From assembly GCA_904501775.1 (NCBI GenBank), contig CAJGCJ010000028.1:1-17350 (forward strand): a stretch of DNA of 17,350 nt, written 5' to 3'. The stretch is from an uncultured Bacteroidaceae bacterium. GTDB lineage: Bacteria; Bacteroidota; Bacteroidia; Bacteroidales; Bacteroidaceae. Each line of letters begins with the position of its first letter. Within the stretch, counting starts at the first letter, position 1. Positions 15,248 to 17,350 of this stretch are shown here, piece by piece. Made by a program: the position numbers and the translations under genes. The notes beneath the pieces were generated by a model. It was not told the origin of the DNA. It saw only the letters and a program-made list of their open reading frames with translations, and did no database searches.

Positions 15248-15282
15248 AAAAAAATCATCTTGCGAACCAGTTCGCAAGATGA
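15248..15282 (-). terminator. Intrinsic terminator of the membrane-protein/XRE operon
   Basis: A perfect 13-bp stem (15282-15270 with 15267-15255, CATCTTGCGAAC core) has only two bases in the loop and is followed on the minus strand by seven T. It begins six bases after the XRE stop codon. Confidence 0.95.
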
Positions 15283-15288
15283 AATCCT

Positions 15289-15489
15289 TTAATCTCCATC
15301 TTCCAGTTGGAAGATATCGTTTACACTCTTGTCAAATACTGCAGAAATCTTAATGGCGAGTACCGTAGATGGTACATACTTGCCTTGTTCTATGGCATTA
15401 ATGGTTTGACGGCTCACTTGTACCATTTCGGCAAGCTGCTGTTGTGTAATACGTTTTATTGCTCTTTCGATGCGTATGTTATTTGTCAT
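15289..15489 (-). CDS. Small XRE-family helix-turn-helix transcriptional regulator
   Basis: A 66-residue protein that is almost nothing but a Cro/C1-type HTH domain, starting MTNNIRIERAIKRITQQQLAE. The turn and recognition helix lie at about 17-36 (QQLAEMVQVSRQTINAIEQG), followed by KYVPSTVLAIKISAVFDKSVNDIFQLED. This matches the short YgzD-like group of regulators that are commonly encoded beside small membrane proteins in Firmicutes and Bacteroidota. It should bind DNA as a dimer. The membrane-protein gene lies 24 bases upstream in the same transcript and a terminator follows at once. The palindrome at 16032-16051 is the natural candidate for its operator (inference). Confidence 0.92.
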   Translation of the reverse strand: MTNNIRIERAIKRITQQQLAEMVQVSRQTINAIEQGKYVPSTVLAIKISAVFDKSVNDIFQLEDGD

Positions 15490-15513
15490 TTCTCTGTCTG
15501 TTTGTTGGGTCTT

Positions 15514-16005
15514 CTATTCTTGGAGTATGCTCTCTTGTATGCTGTTGTTTCTTCTGAAAAGATATACGGCTGTCTTGTATTTGATAATGAACAGCAGCAT
15601 AAGACTGAACATGTGTATTGCCATGAAGTTGAAATAGGGCAATCCGAATATTAACAGCGTACCGACAATAAGTATAATACTGTTTACCATTATTGCCCAC
15701 ACGATAGAGTTCATCCTTATGTTTGCAATACATTCGTCTTCGTCCTCTTCGCGTGAGAATCCGATGAACAGCAATGATATTGTAAGTAGAATGATGATGA
15801 ACTCGTCGGTCCAGCTTGTATTGTCTGTGATGCAGAATAGTGATGTCTCAGTAAGTCCGTCGAATAGCGCAAATGTCTTTGTGCCGCCGATGTCAATGGC
15901 ATTGTCGCTTATAAAAAGATAACAGAGTCCGAACAAAAGTGATGGAATAAACAGACTCCAACCGATTTTACAGAATGCTGTAGGGAATAAATAACTTGTT
16001 TTCAT
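15514..16005 (-). CDS. Four-helix membrane protein of unknown function, paired with an XRE regulator
   Basis: A 163-residue inner-membrane protein that I cannot assign to a named family. Predicted helices are at about 15-33, 68-83, 100-121 and 124-142. A loop between helices 1 and 2 (about 34-67) holds two cysteine-free stretches and C58. A strongly acidic stretch SREEDEDE lies at 84-91. The tail ends RRNNSIQESILQE, basic then acidic. Basic residues at the C-terminal end suggest that end is cytoplasmic. It is first in a two-gene unit; the XRE gene starts 24 bases after its stop. The pairing suggests that the membrane protein senses or responds to something while the XRE protein sets its level, but no direct evidence is present. 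Confidence 0.85.
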   Translation of the reverse strand: MKTSYLFPTAFCKIGWSLFIPSLLFGLCYLFISDNAIDIGGTKTFALFDGLTETSLFCITDNTSWTDEFIIILLTISLLFIGFSREEDEDECIANIRMNSIVWAIMVNSIILIVGTLLIFGLPYFNFMAIHMFSLMLLFIIKYKTAVYLFRRNNSIQESILQE

Positions 16006-16028
16006 AATGGTTAAATTTAATTACGCAG

Positions 16029-16059
16029 CAAATGTAATGTATACTTTACATATAGACAA
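16029..16059 (-). promoter_or_regulatory. Promoter of the membrane-protein/XRE operon
   Basis: On the minus strand, TTG (16059-16057), a 20-base spacer, then TACATTTG (16036-16029), a perfect -7 box followed by CTGCG. The -33 box is CTTG instead of TTTG. It lies 24 bases before the ATG. Confidence 0.75.
16032..16051. promoter_or_regulatory. 20-base operator-like palindrome in the XRE operon promoter
   Basis: ATGTAATGTATACTTTACAT is its own reverse complement at 18 of 20 positions; the exceptions are one symmetric mismatched pair. It fills the spacer and enters the -7 box, the place for a repressor site. The short XRE protein of the same operon is the likely ligand, giving autoregulation (inference). 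Confidence 0.65.
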
Positions 16060-16219
16060 GTAAATTTGATAAAAAGTTTGGTTTGTACGACATATATTTT
16101 TAGCAGTTCTATATAAATAAGGGGGAATTTTCTATTCTGTAGGGCATTGATGTGCATTAGCATTCAAGTAGCGACTTAAAAATAATCGGTATAGATTTTT
16201 TTTATATCGCTACATTTAT

Positions 16220-16244
16220 TATATTTGAGGTGGACTCAAATATA
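16220..16244. promoter_or_regulatory. Perfect 25-base palindrome with a -7 box on each strand
   Basis: TATATTTGAG (16220-16229) and CTCAAATATA (16235-16244) are exact inverted copies around GTGGA. Each arm reads TATATTTG on its own strand, a perfect TAnnTTTG. The plus-strand copy could serve the nucleotidase gene with a leader of about 150 bases, but no good -33 box is visible on that strand. It may be an operator, a bidirectional promoter or a hairpin. Confidence 0.45.
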
Positions 16245-16380
16245 TACTGCACCGGATATAAAATAACCAGTCAAGTTTGGTATTGTCCCGCTCGCTTGTC
16301 TGTTTGTTCAAGGTGGTATTATAAAAAAAATAAAGTTAAGTTCAAAAGCTATTGCAATACTCTAAATAGATTTATTTGCT

Positions 16381-16827
16381 ATGAATAAGAAGAGAATATT
16401 TTTCGACATGGACGGTGTACTTGTCGATTTTCAGTCGGGAGTTGATAAATTGAGTGAAGAAGTTAAAGAGGAGTATAAAGGACGAATTGATGAAGTTCCC
16501 GGTATCTTCTCACTTATGCAGCCTATTCCCGGAGCATTGGAGGCTGTTCAGTTGCTTGCCAAGAATTACGATGTATATATACTTACTACATCGCCATGGA
16601 ACAACCCTACAGCTGCAAGCGACAAGGTGGAGTGGGTAAAAAAGCATATGAACGGAATTTTTCACAAGCGCGTTGTAATAAGCCATCATAAAGAGCTTTG
16701 CATTGGCGATTATCTGATAGATGACAATGCAAAGAATGGTGCAAGTGAGTTTAGCGGCGAGTGGATACAGATGGGCTCAAAGCAATTCCCCGATTGGGAT
16801 TCAATACTCAAATATCTGTTGATGTAA
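16381..16827 (+). CDS. 5' nucleotidase, NT5C type (5'(3')-deoxyribonucleotidase, HAD superfamily)
   Basis: A 148-residue HAD phosphatase that removes phosphate from (deoxy)nucleoside monophosphates, probably balancing nucleotide pools in the cytoplasm. Motif I is FFDMDGVLVDF with nucleophile D9 and acid-base D11. Motif II is ILTTSPWNNP (67-76), the SPW form typical of the NT5C/YorS group. A lysine near 104 (SHHKELCIGDY) and motif III LIDDN (D114, D115) complete the site. The protein is short compared with eukaryotic NT5C (about 200) but usual for bacterial members. It is a single gene; a shared terminator follows. Confidence 0.9.
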   Translation: MNKKRIFFDMDGVLVDFQSGVDKLSEEVKEEYKGRIDEVPGIFSLMQPIPGALEAVQLLAKNYDVYILTTSPWNNPTAASDKVEWVKKHMNGIFHKRVVISHHKELCIGDYLIDDNAKNGASEFSGEWIQMGSKQFPDWDSILKYLLM

Positions 16828-16844
16828 CAGATGAGGTATACACA

Positions 16845-16880
16845 AATAAGAAACCAGCGCATAAACGCTGGTTTCTTATT
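16845..16880. terminator. Bidirectional intrinsic terminator
   Basis: A perfect 15-bp stem (16845-16859 with 16866-16880, AATAAGAAACCAGCG) with loop CATAAA lies between the nucleotidase gene and the convergent SanA-like gene. A/T-rich arm ends supply U-rich tails on both strands. Confidence 0.9.
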
Positions 16881-16902
16881 TATTGCTTTTGCTATAGTAT
16901 AA

Positions 16903-17350
16903 TCACTCTTTGAACAGGTCGAAGAATATTTTTATTCGTGACAGTTTTTCGCGAAAGAATGTTCTGTATCCGCTTTTTATATTTATGTCCCTTGCATTAT
17001 ATCCAACAGCATTCATCTTGTAGTGGTTGGCAATGAATATGGCGCGCTCGTTCTGGAACTGTTGCGATACTACTATGAATTCATCTTTCATGAACCGCTC
17101 CTTTATATTCTTTATGCTTTTTAGTGTGTTCTGCCCTTTAGTGTCCCTTACAATTATCTTGCCGGGTACTCCTCTTTTTTTTAGTGCGCTGCTCATCTTT
17201 GCAGTCTCATCATAGTTCCTGCTGCTGTCGCCACTTACAATTATCTGTTTTATGCCTCCTCTGCGGTAGAGTTCGGCAACGGCATCCATGCGGTTGTTGA
17301 AGTAGGGATTGCCTCTCTTTGTTCCTTTGCTATAAGGGGTTGTACCCAAC
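16903..17350 (-). CDS. SanA/YdcF-like DUF218 protein (partial, N-terminus outside window)
   Basis: The last 148 codons of a DUF218 protein; the frame is open to the right edge and its first full codon TTG (17349-17347) is an internal leucine, not a start. The visible part begins LGTTPYSKGTKRGNPYFNNRMDAVAELYRRG, continues IKQIIVSGDSSRNYDE, and has DTKGQNTLKSIKNIKERF and FIVVSQQFQNERAIFIANHYKMNAVGY. This order (LGT.P, N.R...A..LY..G, ILVSGD, T..S......, QR.H.ERA) is that of SanA, an inner-membrane protein tied to envelope barrier function and vancomycin exclusion at high temperature in E. coli. In the usual QRFHxERA motif this protein has QQFQNERA. The missing N-terminus should carry a membrane anchor. 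Confidence 0.88.
   Translation of the reverse strand, partial: LGTTPYSKGTKRGNPYFNNRMDAVAELYRRGGIKQIIVSGDSSRNYDETAKMSSALKKRGVPGKIIVRDTKGQNTLKSIKNIKERFMKDEFIVVSQQFQNERAIFIANHYKMNAVGYNARDINIKSGYRTFFREKLSRIKIFFDLFKE

Larger units (their letters stand above)
16006..16380. other. 375-base AT-rich divergent intergenic region
   Basis: No gene is evident. The left end holds the promoter and operator-like palindrome of the membrane-protein/XRE operon. Further right is a 25-base palindrome (16220-16244) and a 7-base inverted pair GTAGCGA/TCGCTAC (16168-16174 and 16207-16213). The last 100 bases are a featureless leader before the nucleotidase gene. Confidence 0.6.

Noticed and set aside
16168..16213. 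GTAGCGA/TCGCTAC inverted pair with a 32-base loop
   Set aside because: Seven base pairs over so long a loop is expected by chance in AT-rich DNA; kept only as a note in the intergenic entry.
1..17350. CRISPR arrays, tRNA or rRNA genes, insertion sequences, prophage genes
   Set aside because: No regularly spaced repeats, no cloverleaf or rRNA-like sequence and no transposase, integrase or phage protein were recognised on either strand.

Overview
The window looks like chromosomal DNA of a gut Bacteroidales bacterium (Bacteroidota). Several putative start regions carry the Bacteroidota sigma-ABfr promoter pattern (TTTG or TTG about 19-20 bases before TAnnTTTG). Gene leaders are A-rich with poor Shine-Dalgarno sites. 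Protein content also fits: a DUF2027-Smr protein, a long-form QueA-like enzyme, and a secreted bile-salt-hydrolase/penicillin-acylase family enzyme that suggests an intestinal habitat. I cannot name the genus from sequence alone.

Layout. (1) 1-5679, minus strand: a tightly packed operon encoding a tripartite RND drug-efflux pump, transcribed as adaptor, then inner-membrane pump, then TolC-type outer-membrane channel. It runs on into a YihY/BrkB-type membrane protein cut by the left edge. Its promoter region has a near-palindrome and two copies of a 27-base direct repeat. (2) 6110-8054, plus strand: groES-groEL, closed by a strong intrinsic terminator. (3) 8186-11706, plus strand: a queA-like gene, a small putative lipoprotein of unknown function, a Nudix hydrolase with its own promoter inside the end of the lipoprotein gene, and a DUF2027-Smr protein. 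These end at a hairpin shared with the convergent next block. (4) 11777-15009, minus strand: an EamA/DMT transporter, a choloylglycine-hydrolase family enzyme with its own terminator, a thioredoxin, and a conserved-looking 124-residue protein of unknown function. (5) 15289-16005, minus strand: a two-gene unit of a four-helix membrane protein and a 66-residue XRE repressor-like protein, with a near-perfect 20-base palindrome inside its promoter. (6) 16381-16827, plus strand: a HAD-type 5'(3')-deoxyribonucleotidase, convergent through a shared 15-bp terminator with a SanA/DUF218 protein cut by the right edge.

Most genes are ordinary core or accessory functions. The least explained material is regulatory: the XRE/membrane pair with its operator, the thioredoxin promoter bracketed by a perfect 10-base inverted repeat, the repeats in front of the efflux operon, and a 25-base palindrome before the nucleotidase gene. 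I saw no CRISPR array, tRNA, rRNA, transposase or phage gene. I found no clear multi-gene undescribed system; the XRE/membrane-protein module is the nearest candidate.
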